DNA from: Balneicella halophila
GTDB lineage: Bacteria > Bacteroidota > Bacteroidia > Bacteroidales > Balneicellaceae
Direction of reading: 5' to 3'
NCBI RefSeq assembly: GCF_003096835.1
Contig: NZ_QENZ01000004.1
Location: 186,001 to 250,000, forward strand
DNA length: 64,000 bases
Part shown: piece after piece, positions 9,368 to 17,921 of the stretch
Numbering within the stretch: the stretch's first letter is position 1
Layout of the letters: every line of letters begins with the position of its first letter
Position numbers and translations under genes: made by a program
The notes under the pieces: model-generated
Database searches by the model: none
What the model was told of the DNA's origin: nothing
What the model saw: the letters and a program-made list of their open reading frames with translations, nothing else

Positions 9368-10273
9368 ATGAAAAAGAAATTAGCATTTCATTGGAATGTA
9401 TTGAAAAAAACAGTTGAATCCTATACGGATTCTAATGTATTTATCCAATCGGCGGGGTTGGCGTATTCTGCTATATTTTCTATACCCGGTTTATTGATTA
9501 TGATTATTTGGCTTGCAGGTATTTTCTTTGGCGAACAGGTTGTGCGAGGTGAAATTATAAGACAAATTCAAGATGTATTAGGAGCAGACGCTGCAGAGAG
9601 TATTCAAAATATTATTCAAAAGGCTATGATTGAAAAGGATAATTTTTGGATGAAAGCCATAGGAGTTTTAGCACTTATTTTTGGTGGAACAACTTTATTC
9701 TTTATGTTGCAAAAATGTTTAAATAGCCTTTGGGGAATTGAGCCAAAGCCGAAACAAGCGATTCTTAAATATGTATTAGACAGAGCAAATTCTCTAGGAT
9801 TAATATTAATGATTGGTCTTTTAATGGTAATAACCATGGTGCTTTCCACTATTGTTACGGCTCTAAATCATATCATCACTCAAGAATTTGGTTTAGAAAC
9901 CTATAAACTCTTTCAACTCGTTAATTTTGGTGTGGGATTCGTTTTGATTATGATTATTTTCGGAGTGATATTTAAGGTGTTGCCTGATGTGAAAATTCAA
10001 TGGAAAGCAGTCTATGCTGGTGCTTTCCTTACAGCAATATTATTTACGATAGGGAAGTACTTATTAACGATATACTTCGCTGAATTTGATCCAACTTCTG
10101 TGTATGGAACTGCTGGTACCATTGTTCTTATTATGATGTGGATAAATTATTCCTTCCTAATTATACTTTTTGGTGCAGAATACACGAAAGTATATGCCAT
10201 ATTGAAGGGATATCGATTTGTCCCAGCAGAATTTGCAACTTGGGAAGATGAAGAGGATGCAGTGATAGAATAA
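9368..10273 (+). CDS. YihY/virulence factor BrkB family membrane protein
   Basis: A 301-residue inner-membrane protein with about six hydrophobic segments and the family signatures: SAGLAYSAIFSIPGLL near the N terminus, W-G-I-E-P-K-P in the middle, and SVYGTAGTIVLIMMWINYS with a downstream GAEY motif. The family was once misnamed ribonuclease BN; the molecular function is unsettled, with proposals in lipid or envelope homeostasis. It begins 12 bp after tamL, making it the third gene of the operon, which fits an envelope role. It converges with the CNNM gene and no clear terminator separates them. A minus-strand TATCTTTG at 10291-10298 lies just past its 3' end. Confidence 0.9.
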   Translation: MKKKLAFHWNVLKKTVESYTDSNVFIQSAGLAYSAIFSIPGLLIMIIWLAGIFFGEQVVRGEIIRQIQDVLGADAAESIQNIIQKAMIEKDNFWMKAIGVLALIFGGTTLFFMLQKCLNSLWGIEPKPKQAILKYVLDRANSLGLILMIGLLMVITMVLSTIVTALNHIITQEFGLETYKLFQLVNFGVGFVLIMIIFGVIFKVLPDVKIQWKAVYAGAFLTAILFTIGKYLLTIYFAEFDPTSVYGTAGTIVLIMMWINYSFLIILFGAEYTKVYAILKGYRFVPAEFATWEDEEDAVIE

Positions 10274-10320
10274 AATGGCTAATGTTAAAGCAAAGATACG
10301 CTAATAAAATTCTAATGTAA

Positions 10321-11388
10321 TTAGTCCTTTTTTTCAATACTTGCAATCCCTAACATATTGTATTTTGCTTGTCTTTTTTTCCAACGCTCTTTTGCAAAAT
10401 GTTGCATATCCGCAACGGTATCTTTTTCATCAATGATTTCAAGGCCTAACAAAGTTTCAATAATATCTTCCATGGTTACAATGCCGTCTATGCCACCATA
10501 TTCGTCGACAACTAGTGCAATATGTTCTTTTTTATTTAAGAGTTCTTCCCATAAGTTGAAAAGTACCATGCAGTTTGGTGCTATTACGATGTCTCTTTTA
10601 ATATCTTTCAGTCTCAGTTTATTTTGATTATCAGCTAATTTCTCAAATACTTCTTGACGAAAGACATAACCATTTATATTCTCTTCATTTTTTGAATAAA
10701 TAGGGATTCGTGAGAATTTTAGATAATCTTTGTTTTTAAAAAACTCTTTTAAAGACAACTTATCAGATGCGATCGTTACTACAACTCTCGGAGTCATGAT
10801 TTCGCGAACAGCTACATCTTTCAGTCTTAGCAGGTTTTGAATAATTTGATGTTCTTTTTCTTGAAAGACACCCTCATCAGTACCGATGCTAGCTAATGCT
10901 GCAATTTCTTCGCGACTGGTCGATTGATCTTCTTCATCATTATTGAACATTTTTGTAATAAGTGCAGAAATCACCACTAAAGGATAAGTAATAAAGCTCA
11001 TTATCTGAATAATAATACTGGTTATTTTTGCTAAGCCACGCCAATAGTTAGCTCCAATAGTTTTAGGAATTATCTCAGTAACGACTAGTATCAATATGGT
11101 TAATATGGCAGAAACGATTCCAAAGTATTCAGAACCGAAGACTTTTACAGCTTGCGCACCAACGCCTGCAGCACCAACGGTATGTGCTATAGTGTTAAGA
11201 GATAGTATCGCAGATAATGGCTTATCAACATTTTCCTTAAATTCAGTAAAAGTTTTTGCCCACTGATGGCCTTCTTTGGTCTTTACCAGTAGAAACGATT
11301 GTGGTGTAGAGAGCAAAACAGCTTCCATTATGGAGCAGAGAAATGATACTGATAATGCTAAAAATAAATATACTAAAAGTGTTGCCAT
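10321..11388 (-). CDS. CNNM transmembrane / CBS-pair protein (HlyC/CorC family, short form)
   Basis: A 355-residue protein. About four membrane segments of the CNNM (DUF21) domain occupy residues 1-165 (TEIIPKTIGANY is characteristic), then a CBS pair covers about 180-325 (REIMTPR, SRIPIYSKN, LVVDEYGGIDGIVTMEDIIE). The C-terminal CorC/HlyC domain is missing, as in the short form. Relatives are implicated in Mg2+/Co2+ or Na+-linked transport. Ten extra in-frame codons exist upstream (to 11418), but the -7 box TATCTTTG at 11398-11405 lies within them, so the ATG at 11388, followed by a hydrophobic helix, is the better start. Confidence 0.9.
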   Translation of the reverse strand: MATLLVYLFLALSVSFLCSIMEAVLLSTPQSFLLVKTKEGHQWAKTFTEFKENVDKPLSAILSLNTIAHTVGAAGVGAQAVKVFGSEYFGIVSAILTILILVVTEIIPKTIGANYWRGLAKITSIIIQIMSFITYPLVVISALITKMFNNDEEDQSTSREEIAALASIGTDEGVFQEKEHQIIQNLLRLKDVAVREIMTPRVVVTIASDKLSLKEFFKNKDYLKFSRIPIYSKNEENINGYVFRQEVFEKLADNQNKLRLKDIKRDIVIAPNCMVLFNLWEELLNKKEHIALVVDEYGGIDGIVTMEDIIETLLGLEIIDEKDTVADMQHFAKERWKKRQAKYNMLGIASIEKKD

Positions 11389-11397
11389 AGAATGCGA

Positions 11398-11405
11398 CAA
11401 AGATA
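11398..11405 (-). promoter_or_regulatory. -7 box (TATCTTTG) for CNNM gene
   Basis: An exact TAnnTTTG match on the minus strand, 9 bp before the chosen ATG. The expected transcription start about 5-8 bases downstream leaves an almost leaderless mRNA. This is the main reason for preferring the shorter start. Confidence 0.6.
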
Positions 11406-11447
11406 CATATATTATCATTTATATCTCATTTGAAAAATAATTGACTA

Positions 11448-12050
11448 TCAGTCTATTATTACTTTTCCATAAAATAAACTTACGGATTGATTCGGTGAAA
11501 TTTGTATTAAATTACTAGAACGGTTTTCTTTATCTGGAGAGAAAACCAAAAGTGACATTTGTGTTAAGTTGAGTGTGTCTACTATCTTGTCTTTTACACT
11601 TACTTGAATTGTCGGTTTGTTTTTATAAGAAAAAAGCCAAACGATTTCCTTTTCTTCGCATTCAAGCACTAAATCCTCAAGAGGGATTAGGTTTGTATAA
11701 TTTGCAAAGCCTTTATGTCCATCTTTCAGCATGAAGTTAAAATCTCTGCATTTGCCTGTGCTTACTGTTTTTATGGCACCATCAAAAGTGTAGAGTTCGT
11801 TTATTGCTAGGGATTTGAAATTCTTTTCGTCATGACTTATGTTTAACCTGCCTTCAAGTGGTGCTATATATCGTTTATATCCTGAAAGGTCACTAAATAC
11901 ACTTTTATCTGTTTCTACAGTTGCTGAACTTAATCTGAAAAGAAAGTTCCTGTCTAGATAATCTGAATTTGGAGGATAGATAAAAAGTTCTGTAGTGCTA
12001 CCACCAGCCCATTCACTCGTTTTAAATTCTGTGATTTTTTGAATTTTCAT
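11448..12050 (-). CDS. HutD/Ves family protein
   Basis: A 200-residue cupin-like protein of the HutD (Ves) family, recognised by the opening I-x-x-F-K-x-S-x-W-A-G-G-x-T-T-E-L and by the later FRLSSATVE, Y-x-R-Y-I-A-P-L-E-G and DFNFML segments. Family members occur near histidine-utilisation genes or as a cold-related protein in E. coli; the biochemical role is not known. No hut genes are near here. It is the last gene of a minus-strand row and begins 53 bp after the broken fetB, and it appears intact. The upstream TATCTTAG on the minus strand is only a near-match to a -7 box. Confidence 0.82.
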   Translation of the reverse strand: MKIQKITEFKTSEWAGGSTTELFIYPPNSDYLDRNFLFRLSSATVETDKSVFSDLSGYKRYIAPLEGRLNISHDEKNFKSLAINELYTFDGAIKTVSTGKCRDFNFMLKDGHKGFANYTNLIPLEDLVLECEEKEIVWLFSYKNKPTIQVSVKDKIVDTLNLTQMSLLVFSPDKENRSSNLIQISPNQSVSLFYGKVIID

Positions 12051-12103
12051 TAGTTATCTTTGTTCAAATTAACTAACTAAGATAAGATTCTCTCAGAATA
12101 AAT

Positions 12104-12891
12104 TTATCTGAAAATCTCTTTTTTTAAGTTTTTATATGGATCAAAAGCTTTTCTGTTGGATACTATAATAGTAAGAACAGAAGTAAGTATAGTTGAAGAA
12201 AAAATAGTGATAAGGAGCATTATTTGATATTTGACAGCAACGTTAGGATTACTGCCACCAAGTATTTGACCTGTCATCATTCCCGGTAAAGAAATTAGTC
12301 CCATAATAGCAAAAGAAGCTATCCTTGGATTAAAAGCAATCTTTAAGGCATGACTCATAAATGGCTGTAAAGCTTCTTTTTTGTTTGCACCATTGGCAAG
12401 ATGCCATCTGTAAAGATTTTCTTCGTTATTTATTTTTTTGTAGTAGGAGTCAAGGGCGATAATTACGTTTCGGATGGTATTACCCATGAGCATTCCTGTA
12501 ATGGGAATAAAGTATTGTGCATCAAAAACATTGTCAAGCTTTATAACAACTCCCAGAAAATAAGCATCAGTTACAGCAATACTTATAATTCCTGACAGTA
12601 ATACGGGAAGGAAGAATATTTTATATCTCAATCCAGTTCTTCGAACAATTGTATAAGTAGCGATTAAGCACATAATTATTACCCAAGCAACATTGAGCAA
12701 AGCATTATTTAACTCTAAATATAGTCTAAGTATAGTCCCACTAAAAAAATCTGTATGGTCATTCTTACAGTTGCTATTATCGTGTCCTTAACGAGTCCTG
12801 TTTTGTAATACCACAATATCTAAATTGGAATAAGCATGAGTGCGTATTCCATAAACAATTCAAGATAGTTAATATCAACAACTTTATCCAT
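12104..12891 (-). pseudogene. fetB: Broken fetB: ABC transporter permease (UPF0014 / FetB family)
   Basis: The intact C-terminal 198 residues (from about 12700) carry typical FetB sequence (NVAWVIIMCLIATYTIVRR, MLMGNTIRN, LANGANKKEAL, ISLPGMMTGQILGGSNP). The N-terminal 60-odd codons are present but damaged. From the ATG at 12891 the sequence reads MDKVVDINYLELFMEYALML, then an in-frame TAG at 12820-12822, then ILWYYKTGLVKDTIIA and VRMTIQIFLVGLYLDYI. A frameshift near 12713-12719 then moves into the frame of the long part. Total length is 788 nt, one short of a multiple of three. The intact protein would be a polytopic permease, reported as an iron exporter in E. coli. Two independent lesions make it a pseudogene unless the read is wrong. 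Confidence 0.85.
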
Positions 12892-12901
12892 CGTTCAAGT
12901 A

Positions 12902-13530
12902 TTATTTAATTTCTACAATATGGTCTGATTTGTCCATCCAATAATTGTTATGGGTAACAGCTAGGATAGTAAGCTCATCTTGACTCAAAATATAGTCTGT
13001 GACTTTTTTCTTTATGGCTGTATCTAAAGCAGAAGTAGGTTCGTCAATCAGAAGTAAGGGTTTCTTTAGTAATAAACAACTTGCAAGGATGATTCTCTGT
13101 TTTTGTCCTACGGATATCTCATTTACCTTTTTTGAAAGTAACTCCTCTGTAAGTTCAAACTCTTTTAGAATATCTGAAACTTCTTCTTTTGTGGGTTTCT
13201 GTTTCTTATTCACTTCAAACTTAAAAGGTGCATAAAACAGCTCCTCAGCAGTTTCAAGGTTTAATGAAGTATCCTGTGGTAACCATGCAATATTCTTTCG
13301 GATTTTAGTGGCTGTATCAGTACTAAGAGGAGTATCTTTGGTAATTATCTTTCCTTCATAATCGGGAATAAATCCACAATTGCATTTAATAATGTAGATT
13401 TCCCTGAACCGGATTCTCCTGTTATAGCAATCTTTTCACCTTTATTTACAGTTAGAGAAAAATCTTTGTGTATTACCTCATCATCGAAACTAATATTTAA
13501 ACCTGTAATTTTAATTATTGGTTCTGTCAT
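12902..13530 (-). pseudogene. fetA: Broken fetA: ABC transporter ATP-binding protein (frameshift)
   Basis: One ABC ATPase split by a single frameshift. The first 61 codons from the ATG at 13530 contain Walker A (GESGSGKST) and end at a stop after DLFPIMKER. Shifting frame at the GGG run 13364-13366 continues as [13 protein letters not shown], with the Q-loop IAWLPQD, then the signature region ISVGQKQR, Walker B LLLIDEP and the H-loop His in LAVTHN. The total span is 629 nt, one base short of 210 codons, consistent with loss of one base. FetA pairs with FetB, whose broken gene begins 10 bp downstream, so the whole transporter is inactive as written. The signature is VGQ-type rather than SGGQ. 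Confidence 0.85.
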
Positions 13531-13685
13531 CCTAATTTGGAGTTTATAAACTATTCTAACCTCAAAATTACTGCTATTTAGTTACCTCTGTGCAGGAAAT
13601 TGCCTTAGAAACAGTATAGATACAAGAGACTAAGTATGAACTATGATTTGTAAAAAAAGAACCAAGTAGGTAGTTGGGATTGTTT

Positions 13686-14465
13686 TTAGTTTTTCAATTT
13701 TCTCCAAACCGTTTGAGCTGTTGCACATACCAAACCTGTATTTTCAACTTTTACAGTATGTAAGAATGATTTATCTTCTGAATCCTCTTTATGGAGCATT
13801 TGGGTCATAGAAATTACTGTTTGTCCATATGTAGCCTCAGATATGAATCGACCATCTATAGAGAACATATAATAATTGTCAATAATTTCATCAGGGATTG
13901 ATTCCAATACCCATTGTAAGTACCGGATATTATTTACGTGTTTATTTGTATCAGTATCAAATCTATTCACTTTATATCTCAAATGAAAATCAGGAGTAAC
14001 GACAGGTTTTATCTTTTTATAAATATTACATTGGATACTTTCATCTTTACATATAGACCATCTTTCTTTTACTTGACTTAAGATTTGAGTTGGTCTCCTT
14101 CTTTTTATATCAAAGAATACCCACAATCCTTTAGCTCTTCCAATGATATTGTTTTGCTCATCATAAATAATATTCTCTCGCCATCCTTTAATAGCAGAGT
14201 ACTTTGAAAGCTAAGTTTTTATCCTTATTTTCTCTTTATATTTAGGATAGCGAACAATCTGAACAAACCCAGAATATAGTACCCACCCGATTTTTTGCGC
14301 TTCCAGTTGGTATAAACTGTAGTCTATTGCATTACAATGTTCTGCAACAGCTTCTTCTAATAATACTAAAATTGAACTTGGAGTAGCTACTCCAAATTTA
14401 TTCATCTCAAAATACCTTAATTCAAATTCCTTCTCAAAGTAATTTTTGTTTGACACATTTCCCAT
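13686..14465 (-). pseudogene. Acyl-ACP thioesterase with in-frame amber codon
   Basis: A continuous 260-codon frame interrupted once, by TAG at 14211-14213. Before it is an N-terminal hot-dog domain (FELRYFEMNKFG, GWVLYSGFVQIVRYPKYKEK). After it the same frame continues LSKYSAIKGWRENIIYDE and then the second hot-dog domain. That domain holds the catalytic Asn-His signature FDTDTNKHVNNIRY-x-x-W, as in plant FatA/FatB-type thioesterases, which release fatty acids from acyl carrier protein. The stop falls where relatives commonly have Trp (after R-I-K-T), so TGG to TAG is the simplest origin. TAG is a normal stop elsewhere in the window (tamB, cysD). No exact promoter box was found. The downstream neighbour is broken fetA. 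Confidence 0.85.
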
Positions 14466-14610
14466 AACTTATTTACAGCGTCTATTCGTAAGTAATGCTG
14501 TTTGTTAAAAGTACGCAATATTCTTAGTCTTTAGCTTATGTTTTTTATTTGATGCGAAAGTTATAGAGGAAAACGTCTAATATCATCTTTAAAATATGGA
14601 GCAGAGCTCG

Positions 14611-14892
14611 TTATAGTTTTCTTCTTTGTATTAAGTAAAAGAGGATGGCTAGAGGAGATATAAAAAACATTGATAATAACCAGAATGTACGGTTATGAAA
14701 TTTGGTTTTAAGCATTTCTAGAAAAAAGCACACCCATAAAAAAAGAAAAAGAACAATCGATTAAATCAGTAATGCATCAGAACTTTCCCAGTCATTTTTG
14801 GATGCTCTTAAACTTATTAGAAAGAAAATGGCACTAAAAACGTAAAGTAATTTAGCTGTCTTTAAACTGATGATAAAATTGTCTGTCTTCAT
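14611..14892 (-). pseudogene. Small membrane protein interrupted by in-frame stop
   Basis: From an ATG at 14892, 3 bp after the yccF stop, one frame of 94 codons encodes a small protein of three hydrophobic segments: LLYVFSAIFFLISL, SIVLFLFLWVCFFLEML and TFWLLSMFFISPLAILFYLI, ending QRRKL. A TAA at 14761-14763 interrupts it after residue 43. That reading continues sensibly across the stop with a hydrophobic, basic-ended tail supports one disrupted gene rather than two. I do not recognise the family. The tight link to yccF suggests it was co-transcribed. It could instead be a real 43-residue peptide followed by a remnant. Confidence 0.55.
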
Positions 14893-14895
14893 AAC

Positions 14896-15273
14896 CTAGT
14901 TATCATTTATAATTTTACGCCCGAAGGGAGTTAGAGCTAGACCTGCCAATTTCATATGTTGATTACCAAAAGGAATGCCGATGATGGTAATATAAAAAAT
15001 CAAAGCAAAAATGAGATGAGTTAATGCTATCCAAACTCCACCGACAACTAACCAGATGATATTCATGATAATAGCAAGACAACCGGTGGCTTTCTCAGTC
15101 ATAATAACTTTTTTATTAAAAGGCCATAGTGCCACACCTGCAAGCTTCATCGTTTGAAATCCAAAAGGAATTCCAATGATAGTTATAAACATAATCAGAC
15201 TAGCGACAAAATATTCTATAGCGACGAGTATGCCTCCCAAAAGAAACCAAATAATATTTCCTAAAAGTTTCAT
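14896..15273 (-). CDS. YccF domain-containing inner-membrane protein
   Basis: A 125-residue protein built from two copies of the YccF repeat. Each copy has a hydrophobic stretch ending in ITIIGIPFG, then Q-x-M-K-L-A-G-x-A-L-x-P-F (about residues 1-52 and 62-121). Members are small inner-membrane proteins of unknown function. The duplicated architecture and length are normal. The minus-strand sequence TATCTTTA at 15293-15300 is one base off the -7 consensus. The interrupted small membrane gene follows 3 bp downstream. Confidence 0.88.
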   Translation of the reverse strand: MKLLGNIIWFLLGGILVAIEYFVASLIMFITIIGIPFGFQTMKLAGVALWPFNKKVIMTEKATGCLAIIMNIIWLVVGGVWIALTHLIFALIFYITIIGIPFGNQHMKLAGLALTPFGRKIINDN

Positions 15274-15386
15274 AGATTTTATTCTTAATAATTAAAGATA
15301 AGTATTAGGTAAAAGTAAATAAAAAAAACAAAAAGCCCTACTTTCCTGCAGAGCTTCTTGGATTATCATAATTATAAGCTAATTCC

Positions 15387-17804
15387 TTACTTTTTTCTAT
15401 TTTTTACATATTTCTCTAACCATTGGTCTTGTTCCCAAAGCAGATGGAGTATAGATTTTTTAGCTCTGTAGCTATGACTTTCTTTAGGTAACATAACCAA
15501 GCGAGTGGGGGCTCCAAAACCTTTTAATGCATTGAAGTAACGCTCACTTTGCAAAGGGTAAGTTCCAGAATTGTTATCAGCTGTTCCGTGAATCAGTAGC
15601 AATGGTGTTTTCATCTTGTCTACGTGCATAAATGGAGACATTGCATTGTAAACATCTGGAGCTTCCCAGTAATTTCTTTCCTCACTTTGAAAACCAAAAG
15701 GTGTCAAAGTTCTGTTATAGGCACCACTTCGTGCAATTCCTGCAGCAAATAGGTCAGAATGCGTCAAAAGATTCGCAGTCATAAATGCACCGTAAGAATG
15801 TCCGCCTACGGCAACTCTATCACGGTCAATATAACCCAAACTATCAACAGCGTCGATAGCAGCTTTGGCATTTGCCACTAATTGAGGCATGAAAGTATCA
15901 TTAGGCTCCTCGTCGCCTTCGCCAACGATAGGGAAGGAGGCATCGTCTAAAACTACATAACCTCTTGTAACCCAATAAACCATAGAACCATAATACGGAT
16001 AGATGAATTCATTAGGATTGGAAGTTGTTTGTCCTGCACTGCTCTTGTCTTTAAATTCGGTAGGATATGCCCACATTACCATTGGCATTTTTTCTTTCTT
16101 TTCCAGATCATAACCAACGGGTAAGTATAGTGTCCCAGAAAGTTCCAGCCCGTCTTCACGTTTGTATCTAATCACCTCTTTGTGAACGTCTTGTATGCTC
16201 TTAAATGGATTTTCGAAAAAAGTAATTTGTTGCAATGAGTTGTTTTTCTTGATATTGCGGATATAATAATTAGGATATTCCGTAGGAGATTCAATTCTCA
16301 CTAAAAGTTTTCCTTTTTTCATATCTATTGCATAGAGAAGATTTTCCAATTTATCGTTGTAGTTCGATTGGTACAAGCGTTTTGTTTCCTTCGTTTTTAG
16401 ATTGATTTCATCAACAAAAGGGAATTGTCCTTCTTTTGAGAATCCATCACCAATCAAGTAAGCCTTATCTTTATTAAGATCTAAGACATATTTACCAAAT
16501 TGGTTCTTTCTCCTAGCAAATTCACCAGGGTCATTGTATTTATCTTGATAATTTCTATCGAACAAAACGGTAGCTGCTTGTTCCGACTTTGATGGATTGA
16601 TAAGATAGGTTCTTATATTTCTAGTATTCCACCAATAATCTACAACGATTGCAGTGTTGTCATTACCCCAAGTGATTCCGGCATATCGATCCTTAGTTTT
16701 AAATAATGATTTTGGTTGTTGATTGAATGGAGCTTCTAGTGTAAATAGTTCATCGCGAAAATCAACTTTTTTTTCAGGATCACCCTCGTCAAGTGCTTCT
16801 GCCCATACCAAAGTTGCAGGTTTATCAGCACGCCAAGAGATGTTTCGTTTGCCTTTTCTTGTTGCCATAAAACCTTGAGGTCTTACTTCATCTAAAGGCA
16901 CTTTATTCACAACTTGTACTTGTTCTCCATTGCTTTTATACAAAGTTACTGTTTGTGGAAATCGGTAGAAAGGAACGATGTAGGAGAAAGGTCTTTTGAT
17001 AGTGGTAACCATTACATAGTTGCCATCAGGTGAGAACGATGCATCACTATACATTGCAGCTTCCTTCCATTTTGTTTTATTCCCGTCAATGTCTATTTTA
17101 TATAGTTCTGATGTCGCTAAAGTTTCAAAATTTTGCTCATCATTGTTATTTTGTAATAAGTCTTGGTAAGTTCTGTTTTGTGCTTTTGCTCCGGTACTTT
17201 CTGTTACAGTTGGTCCTTCAGGTATTACCGACTCAGCATCTATTAGTGGTTTTCTGTTGGCAGGTAGCATTGCTACTAATAATGAAGCATTATCATTAAA
17301 CCAAGAAATAATGCCACCCATATTAGCATTTATGGTAGGTTCACTAATTTTTTTTGCTGTGGCAGTTTCTATATCTAAAATCCATAGCTCTACACCATTT
17401 TCTACAGTATTAGTAAAGCTCATTTTGCTTTGGTCTGGAGACCATAAGAAATTGGTCAATCGTGCATTCTCTGGCAAACCTTTTACTTGTTTGGCTTCTT
17501 TGGAATTTACTTTCTGTATTTTAATATTATTACTATAAGTTACTCTGCTCCCGATATTTGTTTTGGGGTCAATTCGTAAACCACCGAGACGTAGCTCCTT
17601 TTGTGATAGCTCTTCCAGAGTTTTGTAGCTGTCTCTATAAAACATTACCATAGTTTCTCCCTTTGCGTCTAAGTTTACAGAGGGAGCACGTGGTACATCT
17701 ACTAGTTCTAAAATTTCCTTTGGTGGTTTTTGATACGTTAATTTCTCTTGCGCCATTGTTACAGATGCAATTAATAATGTGAATACTACTAATTTAAGTT
17801 TCAT
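15387..17804 (-). CDS. Secreted S9 family prolyl oligopeptidase-like serine peptidase
   Basis: An 805-residue protein with a Sec signal peptide (residues 1-18, cut near VTMAQ). A beta-propeller region covers about residues 40-560 and an alpha/beta hydrolase catalytic domain about 570-800. The triad is visible: nucleophile Ser in GGHSYGAF, Asp in HGTADNNSGTYP, and His in KESHSYRAK. The arrangement resembles the glutamyl-endopeptidase-like branch of S9C. It is likely periplasmic or secreted and digests short peptides. It is a single gene with no exact promoter box; a TATCTTAG variant lies upstream at about 17874-17881 on the minus strand. Substrate preference cannot be read from the sequence. 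Confidence 0.92.
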   Translation of the reverse strand: MKLKLVVFTLLIASVTMAQEKLTYQKPPKEILELVDVPRAPSVNLDAKGETMVMFYRDSYKTLEELSQKELRLGGLRIDPKTNIGSRVTYSNNIKIQKVNSKEAKQVKGLPENARLTNFLWSPDQSKMSFTNTVENGVELWILDIETATAKKISEPTINANMGGIISWFNDNASLLVAMLPANRKPLIDAESVIPEGPTVTESTGAKAQNRTYQDLLQNNNDEQNFETLATSELYKIDIDGNKTKWKEAAMYSDASFSPDGNYVMVTTIKRPFSYIVPFYRFPQTVTLYKSNGEQVQVVNKVPLDEVRPQGFMATRKGKRNISWRADKPATLVWAEALDEGDPEKKVDFRDELFTLEAPFNQQPKSLFKTKDRYAGITWGNDNTAIVVDYWWNTRNIRTYLINPSKSEQAATVLFDRNYQDKYNDPGEFARRKNQFGKYVLDLNKDKAYLIGDGFSKEGQFPFVDEINLKTKETKRLYQSNYNDKLENLLYAIDMKKGKLLVRIESPTEYPNYYIRNIKKNNSLQQITFFENPFKSIQDVHKEVIRYKREDGLELSGTLYLPVGYDLEKKEKMPMVMWAYPTEFKDKSSAGQTTSNPNEFIYPYYGSMVYWVTRGYVVLDDASFPIVGEGDEEPNDTFMPQLVANAKAAIDAVDSLGYIDRDRVAVGGHSYGAFMTANLLTHSDLFAAGIARSGAYNRTLTPFGFQSEERNYWEAPDVYNAMSPFMHVDKMKTPLLLIHGTADNNSGTYPLQSERYFNALKGFGAPTRLVMLPKESHSYRAKKSILHLLWEQDQWLEKYVKNRKK

Positions 17805-17921
17805 TGTTTTTTAGGTTTTTTGAATTTACTAATTAAATTATTCTCCATATTTCTTAGTTAGTTCTGCTGACTAAGATATTAAATAAGTTGTGAGAATACT
17901 ACTTTTGTTACAGGATATTTT

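Noticed and set aside
10291-10298. Minus-strand TATCTTTG just past yihY, a possible antisense promoter
   Set aside because: It is an exact -7 box but has no -33 element and no gene on that strand nearby; chance occurrence in AT-rich DNA is likely.
12054-12061. Plus-strand TATCTTTG upstream of hutD
   Set aside because: It would transcribe away from hutD into the antisense of fetB; no plus-strand gene follows.
12902-13530. Programmed frameshift in the ABC ATPase
   Set aside because: There is no slippery heptamer or downstream structure at the GGG site, and the adjacent fetB is also broken.
14205-14220. Stop codon reassignment (TAG or TGA read as Trp) to explain in-frame stops
   Set aside because: TAG ends tamB and cysD, and TGA ends mutS2 and rluF, so both act as normal stops in this window. 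TAA also interrupts one frame and frameshifts occur nearby, so ordinary gene disruption is simpler.
17857-17881. Hairpin CTTAGT...ACTAAG upstream of the first S9 peptidase as a regulatory element
   Set aside because: The stem is only 6 bp and AT-rich; it cannot be distinguished from chance.
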